64,000 nucleotides of DNA from Whalleya microplaca (GCA_022497155.1 MU385716.1:744001-808000), one strand, 5' to 3'; shown: positions 22,768 to 35,314, numbered from the stretch's first letter. Numbers and translations: made by a program. The notes: a model not told the origin generated them from the sequence alone.

Positions 22768-24294
22768 TTACATCTTTTCATCCTTGACGTCGTCTTTTAT
22801 CGCCTCTAATCCGACTTCCTTTATTTTCTTTTCGGGGAGTCGACCTATGGCCTCTAAACTTGCAATGATGCGCTCATCCCCGTAATGTGTATTGTGTTCG
22901 AACTCAGGCTCGTCGTCATAAGCAATTCTCGCTGTATCCACCAGCATTCGACCTGTGAGACCCCAGACTAGGAAGCGTTGGAGAGCATCTTGTTCTTCGT
23001 CCAGCTCATCTGCGAGAGCGGCCTGTCCACCCTCTCGGATTTTTGGTTTAGTGACCTTCTGGTTGTTGATTGGTACATGAAAGTTATGTACTCGCCAAGG
23101 CTCATTGCTGCAATGTCCGGAGTCAGTATTCTGTGAAATGGTACGGAAGAAGTTGAATGGCTCTAAGTTCTACTCACTGCCAATGTGTCCAGTACCCATC
23201 ATGCCAGTTACCGGGCGGTATCGTCTCGCCCTCGCGCGGCTCGTCCTGCTTTTTCAGGAAATTGTGGAGTGGTGCACTGAAGACAGCGGCGACTTCCTTC
23301 GCGTCCAGTCGGGGTATCATACTCTCATCTACCGTGGGTCTCGGCTTTCCGGGCTCGTCATCGGAATGTAGGAATGCCACGCACGGCCGCACCGCCAGTT
23401 CGGTCTTCGCGAGACTGCAAGGCAAACAACAGAGCGGTTCTATTCGAAAAGGTTTCGGAATCTTGGCATCGTCCATGGGGAGGCCGATCTCCTCCCATGC
23501 TTCGCGCCGGGCTATCTGGTCTATAATCACACATGTCAGTTACGGACTTCTCTCCGAGAACACCAGAACATGCTTGATTTCTATACTTACACGGTGACTC
23601 TTGAAGAGAATCTGCCTTTCCACCGGGAAACGCCGCATGGCCTATGGTTCCAAGTGTTAGCCGTCGTAACGGAGTCCGACCCGCCTCACACACATACCGG
23701 AGAAGCTGCGCAAGCTCGCGGCGCGCATCGTGATCACGACTCTTAGGTCGCCCCGGCGGTCCGCGAACAGTAGGATCAGCACGGCGGCGCGCCGGCTTAC
23801 CGGCAGGCGGTCCCAGGTGGGAAAGGGCGGTGGCGTGTAGGCACGCAAACGCGCGATGGCGGCCTTTGAGCGCATGAGCATGTTGGATATATCTCACTTC
23901 TCCCTGACCGACAGACACACACCACCATGAGATGCCCTCTTCTCGTTAGGCCGTCTTGGGAGTGGAAGGAATGATATATGGTTGGGGGGAGAACGGATAG
24001 ATCTGTCATGTAGGAAGGTAGGTGAGGTGTTCAGGTTGTAGTAGCTATACTGACCGCCGAGACTGCGTTGAGAGGGGCCATCGTCGATGCATCCCAGTAA
24101 TATGAGGCCGGGTCGTAGGGTGCTCGCTGGTGTAAGTCGAGCGAGAGGGCGAGGTCGGCGGGCAGGGCGGTCGGGGCGGTGGTTCTGGAGTTGCGGATGC
24201 TTTGGAGGATTTCGGCGGTCTCGAGCTCCGTCAGGGGAGGAGAATCGGCTCTCTTCGTCGTCGTCGAGTGAGAGGACCCGTTGGTGATATCCAT
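22768..24294 (-). CDS. Nudix hydrolase, coenzyme A diphosphatase (PCD1) type
   Basis: 390 aa in five exons: 24294-24051, 23892-23698, 23641-23591, 23520-23178 and 23107-22768. It likely cleaves CoA or oxidised CoA to 4'-phosphopantetheine and ADP, usually in peroxisomes or mitochondria. The Nudix box spans exons 3-4: GGKADSLQESPYQIARREAWEEIGLP contains the REAWEEIGL core and the upstream Glu. The preceding region (LPVSRRAAVLILLFADRRGD) and the later PRLDAKEVAAVFSAPLHNFL match the CoA-diphosphatase subgroup. The first exon (SPPLTELETAEILQSIRNS onward) has coding composition but a weak donor (GTATAG) and an acceptor in GTGAG/ATATAT, so the N-terminus is less sure. A shorter form could start at 23881. 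No PTS1 is seen at the C-terminus (DEKM). Confidence 0.85.
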
Positions 24295-24696
24295 ACTCTT
24301 ATGTGCCCAGAATGGAGGGGCAACACAGCAGTTTTGTTCGGTATTTATGTATTACTTGTATTTAATTGCCGTATTTGTGCAATCGGAGCCGTGGTTGCGG
24401 TGACAGTGGCAGGGTGTGGGTTTGGTTGACGTGACGTACTGCGTAACGATGATCCAATCAACGCCGGGGATCGATCAGCAGCTACTACGTTAGTACTTGT
24501 ACCTTAGGTAGGGGTGCTGACATGGATCGGCATGGGGGAATCATGATGGCTCAGGTACTTTGATCCTGGTGTATGCTCTAATATAGTTTAAAGTACTCTC
24601 ATTCAAAGTAGATACCTGTATCACTTAATCCGTAATCCCTAAACAATCTCCAACCCATTGAACACATATCCAGTATGCTTAACACAACATCCCATC
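24295..24696. other. intergenic
   Basis: About 400 bases between the Nudix gene start and the HET gene stop. No gene seen. Confidence 0.5.
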
Positions 24697-26548
24697 TCAC
24701 CTACTATTTATCGTCGTTCGGTATGAATAAAAGCTTCCTCTGCGCCTGACACTGGCTTTGGTCGACACTTGCAAATCTAGGCTGTAACCCTCCTGACCCT
24801 CAAATGAAGATGGTCTTAGTTGAACCTGAACCGTAAGCGCCAAATTTGATGCGTAGTTGTCCAAGGTGATAGAAGCAGTAGATGACGGTGCTGGCCTGTC
24901 ACTGTCAATAAAGTGCATCCTAAAGTAATCAGCAGCAACATAGTCGGCCGCTTCTTTGGCGTTGTTCATGAAGTCGACCACTGAGTCCCATAGGCCGGAG
25001 TCTTTGGACCAGATAGCGCAGACGGGTTCGTCCATGGTGGAGCACGCGACGAGTACTGGAAATCCCGAGTCAAAGCCTGGCCGAGGGGGGACTTTCAGCA
25101 AAAGGTATGCATTGATTCCTTGGCCTGAGTTGAGAAAGATTTTTCTATTTCGATCCCAGAGATACTCGGGGGCAACGGTAAGGATCTCGCACTCAGCCTT
25201 AGGTATGTTCACGCTGACTGCTCCTCGAAATCGCCCCTGAACCGAGCGTGCTTGAGAAATATGAAGATCTTTGCGGATATGCATTAACGAAGTTTTGCAG
25301 CGGAGTCGCCTTCACATTGAATGTCAGTAATGTTTCTAGCCGGTAATTTCTGGGAGCTATTGCGAATGTGACCGAGAGCTGGCAGAAGGTAAAGAGATTC
25401 GAGGTCATGCCTCTCACCCCTTAAACCAACTGCATGGAGATATAAAAGATTCCTGATACTTACTTGTCATCTGGCCGGGAAGTGTAAAGCTCGTATGGTT
25501 TAGCACGGACATAGCCGCTCACCGTCTTTGCAAGATAGACACCCATCCAGCCTTCCGCGCTATACTTCGGCCAGTCGCCTATCTCGGAGACACCTAGATT
25601 CCAGATGAGATCATGGCTGACGCTGGGAGCGTTGACTAATGCGGTCTCGATTCTGAGCCCTCTATTAGTGACTGTGAATTCCTTGTCAAGGGTGGCATCT
25701 TTGATCCTGAGCTGCAGGTTACGACAGCTAGCGAACTCTCGGGGAGACCTGGCAAATATCCCTCGATACTCTTGAGACGCATTGCTTCCTTTCTCTGAGA
25801 ATTTTGTACTCGGCTTCTCGGCCTTCCACGCAAACAGTGAAAGATCGCAGGATTCCCTGGCGATTTCCTCCTGTAGTCGCATGAAAGCTTTAGGTCCTTC
25901 CCCATAGATCATTGGCATGTTGACATTGAAGATTCCCATTAGACAGTAGGCCATGTCTTCAGTCCGTGTAGTTGTTCTAGCAGAAGCCCAAGACATCCGC
26001 CTCGCTATTGGGACCTGGAACGTATTCTCATTGTCGCCCAATACGGCCTCTTCGATACCCGTGACGCGAGCGAGGAATGGCTTCAGCTCCGATTTCTGAC
26101 CCCGAAACTGCCAAGCTTCATCGTAAAATTCCACCGTCGGCGGTGCAATTAGCTCCTGGAGTGTCCATCCTCGAGTCAACCATCTGCATCTTGGGAAATA
26201 CTTCTCGAATGCCGAGCGCTGTGGAAGATCCGACAGAAACACAACACAAAAGGCCGAATCCATATACCACTTAAACATGGAATTGATGGCCTCCGACAAC
26301 TCTGAACTACTGAGTTTATCGATACAGCAAGTATCAACCCAGGCATACTTCACACCGCGCTTGGCAGCAAGTTGACATGTGCGGAGGATCTTGGCGAACC
26401 CTTTCTTCGATCTGGCCCGAGATAAGTCTCGAAATTCCTGGTACGATACCTCCCCATCCTCCCATGTGTGTGATAGGATTGCATATGAACCTCTCAGTGG
26501 TTCTAGGACGAGTTCCAGTTCAAGAGACTTGGTGTTAATCAACCACAT
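24697..26548 (-). CDS. HET-domain (heterokaryon incompatibility) protein
   Basis: 565 aa, two exons (26548-25464, 25309-24697; phase 2, 154-base intron with a CTGAC branch site 13 bases before the acceptor). The HET domain occupies roughly residues 1-150: MWLINTKSLELELV, YAILSHTWEDGEVSYQEF, KYAWVDTCCIDKLSSSELSE, then RGWTLQELIAPPTVEFYD. HET domains trigger vegetative incompatibility cell death after non-self recognition, acting in the cytoplasm. The following IYGEGPKAFMRLQEEI is the common HET tail motif. No NACHT, WD40 or ankyrin repeats follow, only an unassigned C-terminal region. Without the intron the frame ends at 25460, so the second exon rests on frame rescue and a good branch site. 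Confidence 0.85.
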
Positions 26549-27236
26549 GTTGTATTTTCAGGGTAGATGATGTATGTAATGATTGTAACGATTGTGATTG
26601 AATTGAGAGCGACAGTGGTCGACTACCTGCTATAAGTAGGCAAAAGCGGTTGTGCTAATAATACATACAATCAAATTAGGTTAGCTTCCAGGTTGAGTTC
26701 ATAAGCCAACAGCACTAGTGCCGGCGCATAAATGCGGGCAATGCTATACTGCATTTGAGAATATTCTCCATTCTCCCCTTCGAAACCTGGACTAAGCGCT
26801 AGGTGTACATGGTTGAGGTGAAGAGACGCCAATACCGCGCGCTAAGTACCCAGCTCTGAAAAGTATAAGCTAGGAATCTATTGGATATCACAAGGAACTA
26901 CCTAGGTACCCATATTAATTCATAATGAGACGGGATATAACCTATCCAGCTTGATACATGTGGTTGGTGTGTTCTCCGCGGTTCAAGAGTATCATTGAAG
27001 ATCCTAGAAGCCTTTTCGACCAACATCGACTGATGGAGTTTGCCGGATCACGTCAATGGTTTACTCGATATGACAAAGGGATAGGTACTCGAGAAATATC
27101 GTGTGAGGATGAGCCAATTATCTCCCGCTCGCATGTTGTCATAGCAGCAACTTGACCTGAAGTATGTGAAATAAGGCTCGCTAGATATCAGAAAGAAGTC
27201 AAATAGTCGAATACTGGATACCTGTGCATAATATGT
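26549..27236. other. intergenic with TACCTAGGTA palindrome
   Basis: About 690 bases between two tandem genes. An exact TACCTAGGTA palindrome is at 26899-26908. No gene seen. Confidence 0.5.
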
Positions 27237-28980
27237 TCATCTCAAATCATCGAGCACTCGTTGGTATTCCCGGGTATCAATTGACCAATTACTGCCCCTT
27301 TTCCGAAATACTTCGCCATCTCCAGGAATATGGAATTCGTGCTTCCAAGTGAGACATTCCATCTCAACATCCCCGGCGAGAAACCACCACGATGTCGTGC
27401 TTGGACATCCAAATTCGAGCGTGAAGTACTCCTTTGAATATCCTGGTACTCTTGCTTGTTTGGCGCTTTGGTCGTAGTCAAGCCACCAAAAGAAGCTGTC
27501 AGTCTGGTACGCCTCGAGGTCGAATGTGTCAATGTCTGCCCCCACATATGCCACCTGGAGTTTACCGCCCACTTCGTTGATCTCAATGAAGTAGTTGCCA
27601 ATAGAGTTGTAGTATCGGCCAGTATATGCCGAAAGTGGACGTGTTGGTTCTGAGGAACTCTTCGTGTCGATGAGCTGTTGGTGTACGTCGGCGACAAACT
27701 GGATGTCATCTCTCCCGGCGGTTCGTGCTGTTTCAATGTACGCTGTCTTATTGACCTCGTTTTCGAAGACAGTCTCCACTAGAATATGGCCAATGAGTCT
27801 CATGGCGTCGGTTAAGCCTTCAGAATTGCCGAGGACAACGACTGCAGTCGAAGTTTCCGGGAAGAGAGCAACGAAACCGACGTTTCCAGCGATGTACCCC
27901 TGATGGTGAATCATGAGGCGTGACGGGGAGCCGTTACCAAGAACAGGCGGCACGTAGTCCGCGGCCACGTCCACGATGGCTGGAAGTTGGGCTCGAATCC
28001 AGCCCGAGGCATAGCTAAATTCCCGTAGGGACTTATTTGGCACACTGACCTTACCCTCGAAGAGCTGGGGTACTTGTTTGAGAGGGTTATGTGCGTCGGC
28101 ATTCGTCATTAGATCGACCTGTGAGTTGGCTGTATCGATGAAAGCCTTGTAGAGCACCAATAGATCGTTGATGGAGCTGCGAATAGCCCCCGCTGCTCCG
28201 ATAAGTAGGTCTTTACCATGGCCCCATGGCGGTATCTCGTAAAACGACCCGTCCGCGAGAGCGGCATAGGACTTAGCTGTATTGTTGTCGAAGGGCTCTT
28301 CAGCGTAAAATGTCCTATTCAACTTCAAGGGACCGATGATTCGGTCATGGAGTAGTTCCAAGTATGTAGAGCCAGATACCTTCTCTAGTATCTGACCAAG
28401 TATCTCGTAGGCGATGTTGTTGTATAGAAACTTAGTGCGAATGGGATGTACAACAGGAGCATAGCTCAAGATAGGCACGGCTTGTGACCGATTCATTAGG
28501 ATTTGGTTGTCTGAATTGAGCCAGAGGCCATCATAAGGTGCGAGGCCGGTCCTGTGACTCAAGAGGTCTGCAACTGTGATGTTTGCCTGGGCATCGTCAC
28601 GTTGGTATTCAGGTAACAGCTCTTGCAACTGGGTTGTAAAGTCCATTTTCCCCTCTTCAACCATCATGCCGATCATTGAAGCCGTGACAGCTTTTGTCAT
28701 TGAGCAAATAAGCCAGCTGGTGTCGGCATTCGGCGCCAGCTGATTCTCCACGTCCCGGAAACCATAGTTCGCCGTATGGACGACTTCGCCATGGTGAAGA
28801 ACACCAACAGAGACTCCGGGAGTGCTAGTAATGTTGCAGATTTGTAGGACAATTGGGCCAAGTGCCCCTAGAGCAGACTCGACATGCCTACAAGAAAGAG
28901 TCTTCGTATGTCAAGTTGCGACTTAAATAGAAACAACGCCTACCTACCTACATCATATTAGACAACATTGTCTGAGACAT
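27237..28980 (-). CDS. beta-lactamase/penicillin-binding-protein-like serine hydrolase
   Basis: 559 aa, two exons (28980-28952, 28887-27237; phase 2, the junction rebuilds a Met). Class C beta-lactamase fold. The nucleophile motif S72-M-T-K75 sits in CSMTKAVTAS, Y165-N-N is the YxN motif, and HHQGYIAGN provides the third (H/K-x-G) motif. A C-terminal beta-rich lipocalin-like segment starts near PLSAYTGRYYNSIG. Fungal members include esterases, D-amino-acid-ester hydrolases and acyltransferases such as LovD; true activity on peptidoglycan or beta-lactams is unproven. There is no clear signal peptide. The short first exon (MSQTMLSNM) depends on a GTAGGT donor inside a GTAG repeat. It is next to the Zn2Cys6 gene and divergent from it. 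Confidence 0.88.
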
Positions 28981-30148
28981 GTTTAGGTACTGCACTATCT
29001 ATCTATCTACAATGAAGGAGGTGGGACAAATTGATGTTAGTAGACATGACGGAGGTGAGCATATCTATCACGTCCTAGATTGGCACATTCCTAAGCTACA
29101 TTCCTACCGTGTCTCCGTGTGTACGTTACCCCCGCATTCAGGCGAACCGACCCTTCAATACGCTACATATATATAAGTAGGTACTCCCCAGGTTAGATAA
29201 CATGGCTAAGTTGGCTACTCGTAGCAATATACTAGACATAAAGGGATGGCTTAGCATGAGCCCTGACCTGAGGTCCCGAACATTGTTTGTTGAAGATCGT
29301 CTACCTCTATGGAGAAATAAAAGGTGGCCTCCTAACACATCATTATCCAAACTAAGGCACCTACACCTTCAGGTATATTTATATTTTCATGTCGCAGGTC
29401 AATTGCCTAGTTTCTAGTTAGATATCTGGGTATTTTATAATGTCTCCATTGTTCCGGGACAACAACTCTGCACCACATTCAAGTTTAGTTGTCGTCTACG
29501 TTGTGAAAGCAGTCAGGGGAACATACGTAAGCTGTATTACAACAGCAAGTAGGCAGCTCCATGGCGCTACCTGAAAGCCCATATGTATCTAAGCATATAA
29601 GCACATAGTATTGTAGCACATCTACGTATTAGGTAAGAAGGGATTTCACCACTGGTGCGCCTAGTTCTAGGTAAGCAGTTAGGATCATAAGTAAAAGCTG
29701 TCGAGCGTATTGTCAAAATAGTTCATAGAGCAAGTATGATACGGAGATATCCCAGACCCTCTCTGGTTGGGTATTCAGTTGAAGTAGTCTGCTGGTGCTT
29801 AAAGCGAATACGAAAAGTGTTAACCTAGACAAGTAGAATTTCTCAATGATCAAGTACAGATTTATAGCCACAATATGCTTGAGAACTATGAAGTGACTAA
29901 TAAGGGACGCATGAGTCAGCATTGAGCAATGGGTCAGCTTAGCTTCCAAAAATGGTATACGAGACTGCGACAATATCTTCCCAATGCAGTCTGGTAAGCC
30001 AGAGGTAGCCATGCATAAGCAGGGCTGACATGGTATAAGTCGAGTCATTCAATATCATTTGCATCAAACTCGTTCTTAGATCTTGCTCAGTTATTTCATC
30101 TAAAACAGACAGAACAACCAAAGGATGGCTGATTGCGGAAGTTTCGGC
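28981..30148. other. divergent intergenic region
   Basis: 1.17 kb between the serine hydrolase (minus) and the Zn2Cys6 factor (plus). Short ORFs lack protein character. It is the likely promoter region of both. Confidence 0.5.
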
Positions 30149-31647
30149 ATGTTCTCGTTGACAGGTGCTACAGTTAACGAAGTAGGCATAGATAACCAAG
30201 GCAGGGCGCTTAGACAACGGCGATATCATGGCAAGTCTAGACAAGGATGCATGAAATGCAAATCACGGAGAGTCAAGGTTTGCCAACACTACTAGCCTTT
30301 TCTTCGCATACCCTTTTTGCAACTCTCTTGGGTCCCTGTATGTAACATATCTTCGAATATTGTGCGTTAGCTAACGTGCTTATGTGGTATAGTGTGATGA
30401 GCAACGACCAGCATGCCGTAAATGCTCTACGAGGGGACTGAAGTGTGACTTTGACCTAGCGATCAGAGAAACCCAAGTCACAGCATATCGAGATCGTCAT
30501 CTTGAGCAGCACCTATCTTCTAGAGCTGGTACTCCTCTAAATGATAGGATTCATGCATGCATATCAGGAAACCCGTCTAGAACCCGAGAGCTTAGCGTAC
30601 CGACATTTGACCTTGAATGCTTGCAGCTGATGTATCATTTTGAGCACTTTGCATCTGGCACGCTTCTATTTGGCGAACAACTATGGCGGGACCAGGTCCT
30701 ACCTCTCGCTCTTCAGGTTCGTTAAACCATCGTGTAGACAATTGTCCAGCTTGTAACTTCTAATCCTTTGCTAGCATGAATATCTCATGCACGCCCTTCT
30801 GACCATTAGTGCCTCCCATCTACATTACCTTCAACCGAAAAATCCCAAGCATGCCAAGGCAGCTTCTGTGCACCTAGATCCCGCTCTATCAGGATTTAGA
30901 TCAAGCTTGAATGGAACCAACCTACCCCATCAAAACGTTGATGTCATCATTGCTTGTGGGTTTGTTCTACTTCATTATGCTTGGTCGATTCCATTCTTTA
31001 ATGTTCCGAACGATACCTCGCCGAGTATAGAGTCTGATGGACTATTATGGTTCGCAACTGGCGTCAAGGCGGTCATTCTAGCTGTGTACGAGAAAAAGCC
31101 AAGGGAAGGTATATTCCACGCGTATTTGGAAGCAAATCATGTACAACGATTTTATGCCTGGTCAAAGCAAGAGAATTGTTCGTACAACTTCGAGGAAAAT
31201 TTTCTTCGCCGATCCCCTATTGCTTACAGCAACCCGCAAGATAATTGTATTGTAGGATGCGGGAACATATCCGCTCAAGAGAGACTTCTGCCAATATTTC
31301 GTGCCGTTGATGCTATTACAAGGGGGCAGGATATTTCTGATATCTTTCCCTCCATATTGGCGTACTCACTCGGGTGGCCTTCAAAAGTTATGCAGGACTT
31401 TCAGGATGAGATCAAAGCCAAAGATCCAGGGGCAATGATCATCATGCTCAGCTTCTACGCTAGCAATCTGTTCATCCTATCAAAAAGGGCTTGGTGGGCA
31501 CATCATCGATCTAAAGTGATGTGCGAGTCTATCTTGGCATATTTTACACAGGAGGAGTCTAGCCCATGGGAGTACAATGTATCTAAGATAACTGAGTATT
31601 TTGGTTTCACCAAGGACGTCGACGGGAAGTGGGAGCTGGGAATTTGA
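30149..31647 (+). CDS. Zn(II)2Cys6 transcription factor
   Basis: 441 aa, three exons: 30149-30277, 30393-30716 and 30775-31647, all phase 0. The binuclear cluster is split by intron 1: C34-x2-C37-x6-C44-x6-C51-x2-C54-x6-C61, preceded by the basic stretch RQRRYHGKSRQGC. There is no long coiled-coil linker. The C-terminal part (LQLMYHFEHFASGTLLFGEQ; HEYLMHALLTISASHLHYL) matches the compact fungal-specific domain of Upc2-like and similar regulators. The start ATG at 30149 is the first in the open frame. It sits between the serine hydrolase and the aldo-keto reductase, so it may regulate them; no binding-site evidence was found. Donor 1 is GTTTGC, weaker than usual. Confidence 0.9.
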
Positions 31648-32059
31648 CAATAAATCGATGTAGCTCCAATTCAAGAACCCTCATTATCATGTAGCTCGCG
31701 TCTTTGAGTCAACTGACTGGAAAATAGGGCGAGATTCGCAGATTCGTCACAGATGCATGTCAGAACCAAAGAGTGGGACTTTAATTAGATAAGCTTATAT
31801 AAGTTGTCGTACGCTCAAAATGGACTCGTATGCCAAGATAGGCAATCCCAACACTGGTATTCGTATATGTAAATGGTATACGGCGGGCTTCAATATGTTT
31901 CTGTGAGTATAAAGGTATATCTAAATGACAGGGACCCTCATATTCTATTCGATATAATAGAAAATACTCCTGTTTGACAATCACTCAGACTTTCGATTCA
32001 TCGTTCTCTCCGGAAACTTTCACCCTTTAAATATTCCTCACTACATCAAATTTATCCAA
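31648..32059. other. intergenic
   Basis: 412 bases upstream of the aldo-keto reductase. A/T-rich with TTTAAATATT near 32025, a possible TATA element. Confidence 0.45.
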
Positions 32060-33390
32060 ATGGCTAACATCGCGTTCGTTGCCCCAAAGCCAAAGAGCTT
32101 GCTAGGTTACCACCGTCAGCTAGCTCCAAGTGCTGCTGTTAAAGTCGGTCCACTCTGTCTCGGAACCATGGGATTTGGCACGCAATTTGAAGAAATGATG
32201 GGATCATGTGATAGAGAATCCTCCTTCAAACTTCTAGACCTCTTCTATGAGAATGGGGGGAATTTTATTGATACGTAAGTTCCGAGGTACTTTCTAGATG
32301 GGTATTTGCTGATTTGATCTACGCCAGAGCCAATGTGTATCAAAATGGAGAGTCTGAGAAAATCCTTGGCGAGTGGATGAATGAAAGGGGTAATCGTGAG
32401 GAAATTGTCCTTGCTACCAAGTACACCTCTGCATGGCAGCTGGCCAACCCGACAGTCAAAATTCAGTCAAACTTCGGCGGCAACAATAGGAAGAGCATGC
32501 GTGCAGCGTTTGAAGCTAGTTTACAGAGGCTCAATACGTCTTATGTTGATTTAGTGAGTTTCTGTATACCTATAATTGAGTCGTGGACCTGGCTAATCAT
32601 ACCCTTCTTCTTCACTAGTTTTACGTACACACATGGGACTTCACCACGAGCATTTCAGAGCTCATGCATGGCCTCCATGACCTTGTAACATCTGGTAAGG
32701 TTTCGTACCTTGGAATATCGAACACGCCGGCATGGGTGGTCTCTATGGCGAATGAATATGCCCGTCAAAAGGGGTTAACCGTGTTTTCGGTCTACCAAGG
32801 CCAGTGGTCTGCTGCAGAAAGAGATATAGAACGTGAAGTACTTCCTATGTGTAACGACCAAGGTATGGCCTTCATTCCATACGGCGTGCTGGGATCAGGC
32901 TCTTTTCGAACTTCAGCTCAGCGCGCCGCCGAGCGACAGACTGGAGAGAAAAGGGAAGGGCGGAACGTGGCTATGACAGATAAACCGGTGAAGACTACAA
33001 TGGCAGATGCGTTAGAGAAGGTTGCGATTGCAAAAAATACTAGCATCACGAGCGTTGCTCTTGCTTGGGCCAGGACGAAGGGACCTTACATTTTCCCCGT
33101 CGTAGGTGCACGGAAGACGGAGCATTTGCAAGCTACTATCGACGCACTAGGGCTGGAGCTTACCAGAAACGATATCGAAGATATCGAAAAAGCCGTTCCA
33201 TTTGACTTTGGATATCCTCAGACTATCCTTGGAGGCGAAGGAGGCGCCACGCACCCTGGCGACGTCTGGCTGACTAGACGGTTTGGAGTCTTTGATTGGG
33301 TTGATGCTCCACAGGTGAGTCCAATGCATCGGGTCAGAGTCTAGGTACTGTCACTAACTCATCAAGCCACCGAAACAACATCCGAACTAG
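32060..33390 (+). CDS. aldo-keto reductase, aryl-alcohol dehydrogenase / norsolorinic-acid-reductase-like
   Basis: 386 aa, four exons: 32060-32274, 32328-32553, 32619-33314 and 33367-33390 (phases 2, 0, 0). Predicted cytosolic NADPH-dependent (alpha/beta)8-barrel reductase. The tetrad is visible: Asp and Tyr in NFIDTANVYQ (across splice 1), Lys in LATKYTS and His in YVHTWDFTTS (after splice 2). C-terminal GARKTEHLQATIDAL is the NADPH-phosphate loop. The last exon is only eight codons and replaces the stop-containing read-through by PPKQHPN, which fits the family's usual ending. Related enzymes serve lignin-aromatic reduction and polyketide pathways. The substrate here is unknown. Confidence 0.92.
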
Positions 33391-34148
33391 ACTTGAGCCT
33401 ATGGAAATATGTTAGGATAGCAGGCTCCCGGAAACCTCTAGGCGATACATAGATCCGATAATATACAGCCCAAGGGAAAAACATGGACGTGACTAAAGAA
33501 GAAAAACGATACCTTCGTACGCAATATAGGGAGTAATGATCTTTGATTTGTTCTGTCATCTGATTCTAGGGGGCTCAATGGTCTTATAGAAATAAATGGC
33601 AATTCTTAGAAAGAGGAATAGAAAGGAATGTTGCTATATTAGATGACTTGTTTTCATGTACAAGCTGATTCTTACGTAGCGTATCTACGGCATTATGCCC
33701 CGTCATGGCTGAATCGTCTAAAGAACTGACAATCTGGATATTGGACTTTATATTCTAGTTCTAAGTCAGCTAAGCATTATATGTTCGTTACAATGAACGT
33801 TGACGAACTGGAAGATCTGTTGCCACGTTTAGTAGCCTGCCTGGGAATATAGCCTCTGGCGTTTTGGGGGAAGGTTTTGGTATATTCTCTTCTCATACAA
33901 CACTTGAATAGGAGCCAGTGCTCTTTCCGCAAGTTTCGTGGCAATTCTTCAAGAACACTGTTCATTGTTTATTCTTGCTTTACAGGGCTTATATCCGCGA
34001 AGATATGCTAGTCATTACTGTGACGGGATTATCTTGAATATTGACAGCGAGCTAACATTATACAATCCATTTCTCCTATATACCTGTAGACCAATTTTAT
34101 AACCTTGAAGTTATCCAAACACACCATAGCTCTTTTATTCGTTACCAC
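33391..34148. other. convergent spacer
   Basis: About 760 A/T-rich bases between the AKR and the SEC11 paralogue. No gene recognised. Confidence 0.5.
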
Positions 34149-34774
34149 TTAGCTAATCATACTTATGAAAGCTAAGCCCCCAATGAGCACGAACTTCAAA
34201 TAGGGGTATTCACTGAGGAGTATAGTCATCCAGCCTAAAATAGGCAGATATCCTCGAACAACCCCAATAATCTGGCTCCTGTAGACATATTTCTGTCCAC
34301 TAGGATAGAGAGCGACATCATCCACTTCATTGTTGTCGCCTTTGGTAAGAATCAGCTGCCTACGAGACATACTCATCTATTAGTACTAGCAACTCTAGAT
34401 ACTCACACATGAACACACAATCATGGCGTTGGGAGCAGCCAATTAATGTAAAACACAGGGAAAATATCTTACTCTATTTCTCCTTCCTGACCTCCAGACC
34501 TTGTGCCCCAGATGGTATTGATTGCCCGGTGGACCATGGGTAGAGGGTTCCCAGAGAACCAGACGACAGGAATCTCACCAATGCGAATTTCTTGTTCCCA
34601 GTTCGAAAGAACGATAACGTCACCTCGCTTAAATGCCGGAGCCATCGAGTCAGATATCACGACGTGGGCAGGATAGGGTGAGTTGGTGAGCGCCGACAAT
34701 CCCTTCCATAGCATGAAGATTGCGCTGAAGAACTGCAAGGCGGGCAGTAGACGACACAGTGAAGTTCGCATCAT
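34149..34774 (-). CDS. SEC11-like signal peptidase catalytic subunit, divergent paralogue
   Basis: 170 aa, two exons (34774-34473, 34359-34149; phase 2). Type I signal peptidase of the ER: a membrane anchor at residues ~8-28, then the nucleophile in VVISDSMAPAFKRGD (Ser43), a His in LPMVHRAI (His82) and Asp residues in LTKGDNNEVDD (109-115). C-terminal hydrophobic segments follow (YLPILGWMTILLSEYPYLKFVLIG). Length equals canonical Sec11, and all catalytic residues are present. The core is unusual: canonical fungal Sec11 has Ser-Gly-Ser-Met-Glu-Pro, while this one has Ser-Asp-Ser-Met-Ala-Pro, and the loop after His82 differs. It sits among accessory genes, so it is probably a second copy specialised for particular cargo. 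Whether a canonical copy exists elsewhere cannot be seen. Confidence 0.88.
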
Positions 34775-35314
34775 TGATTAAATAGTACGGATAAACTAAC
34801 AAATAACCAAAGAAAAGTCATTAGTTCACGTCGTTTTTGCGCTTTGCTTGCAGTTCAATTCGGTTGAGTATTGACATATATATGCATTTGGTTGAGCTGG
34901 ATACAGGCACGTGGGCATATAATACGGTATAAATGAAACTCCAAACTATCAAACGGCTGATCCTTCAGGAACGAAGGCTTTGCATCAGTACTTAGCGGCT
35001 CCTCTACTGTGTAAGCCTACTCGTGCACCTCAGGTCGCAACTGATAGGATTCTGCGACGATACGTGCCCCACGCTTACTTTCAGCTGCCTCTCGTTTGCA
35101 GATAGGAAGATCTAGCTACTTGTTACGTCGCCTTTTTCTAACACAGGAGTTTAAGAGTTCAACTTTCGCTCCGATGTGCTGAACGGGTCCATCTTATTCA
35201 CTATTAACCTCGCTAATTGGCAGGCCACCACCTAACAGTCAAGTTCACAAATTGTCTCCTTTCCCTTTTACACAGGTTAATATCTAAGTTTGATCTTCGT
35301 CCCCAGTGCGAAGG
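34775..35314. other. intergenic
   Basis: 540 bases with TATATATGC near 34880 on the plus strand. No gene seen. Confidence 0.45.

Noticed and set aside
23358..23918. 186-aa minus ORF across the Nudix gene
   Set aside because: It runs through introns and exons of the Nudix gene in the wrong frame. The spliced frame carries the Nudix box.
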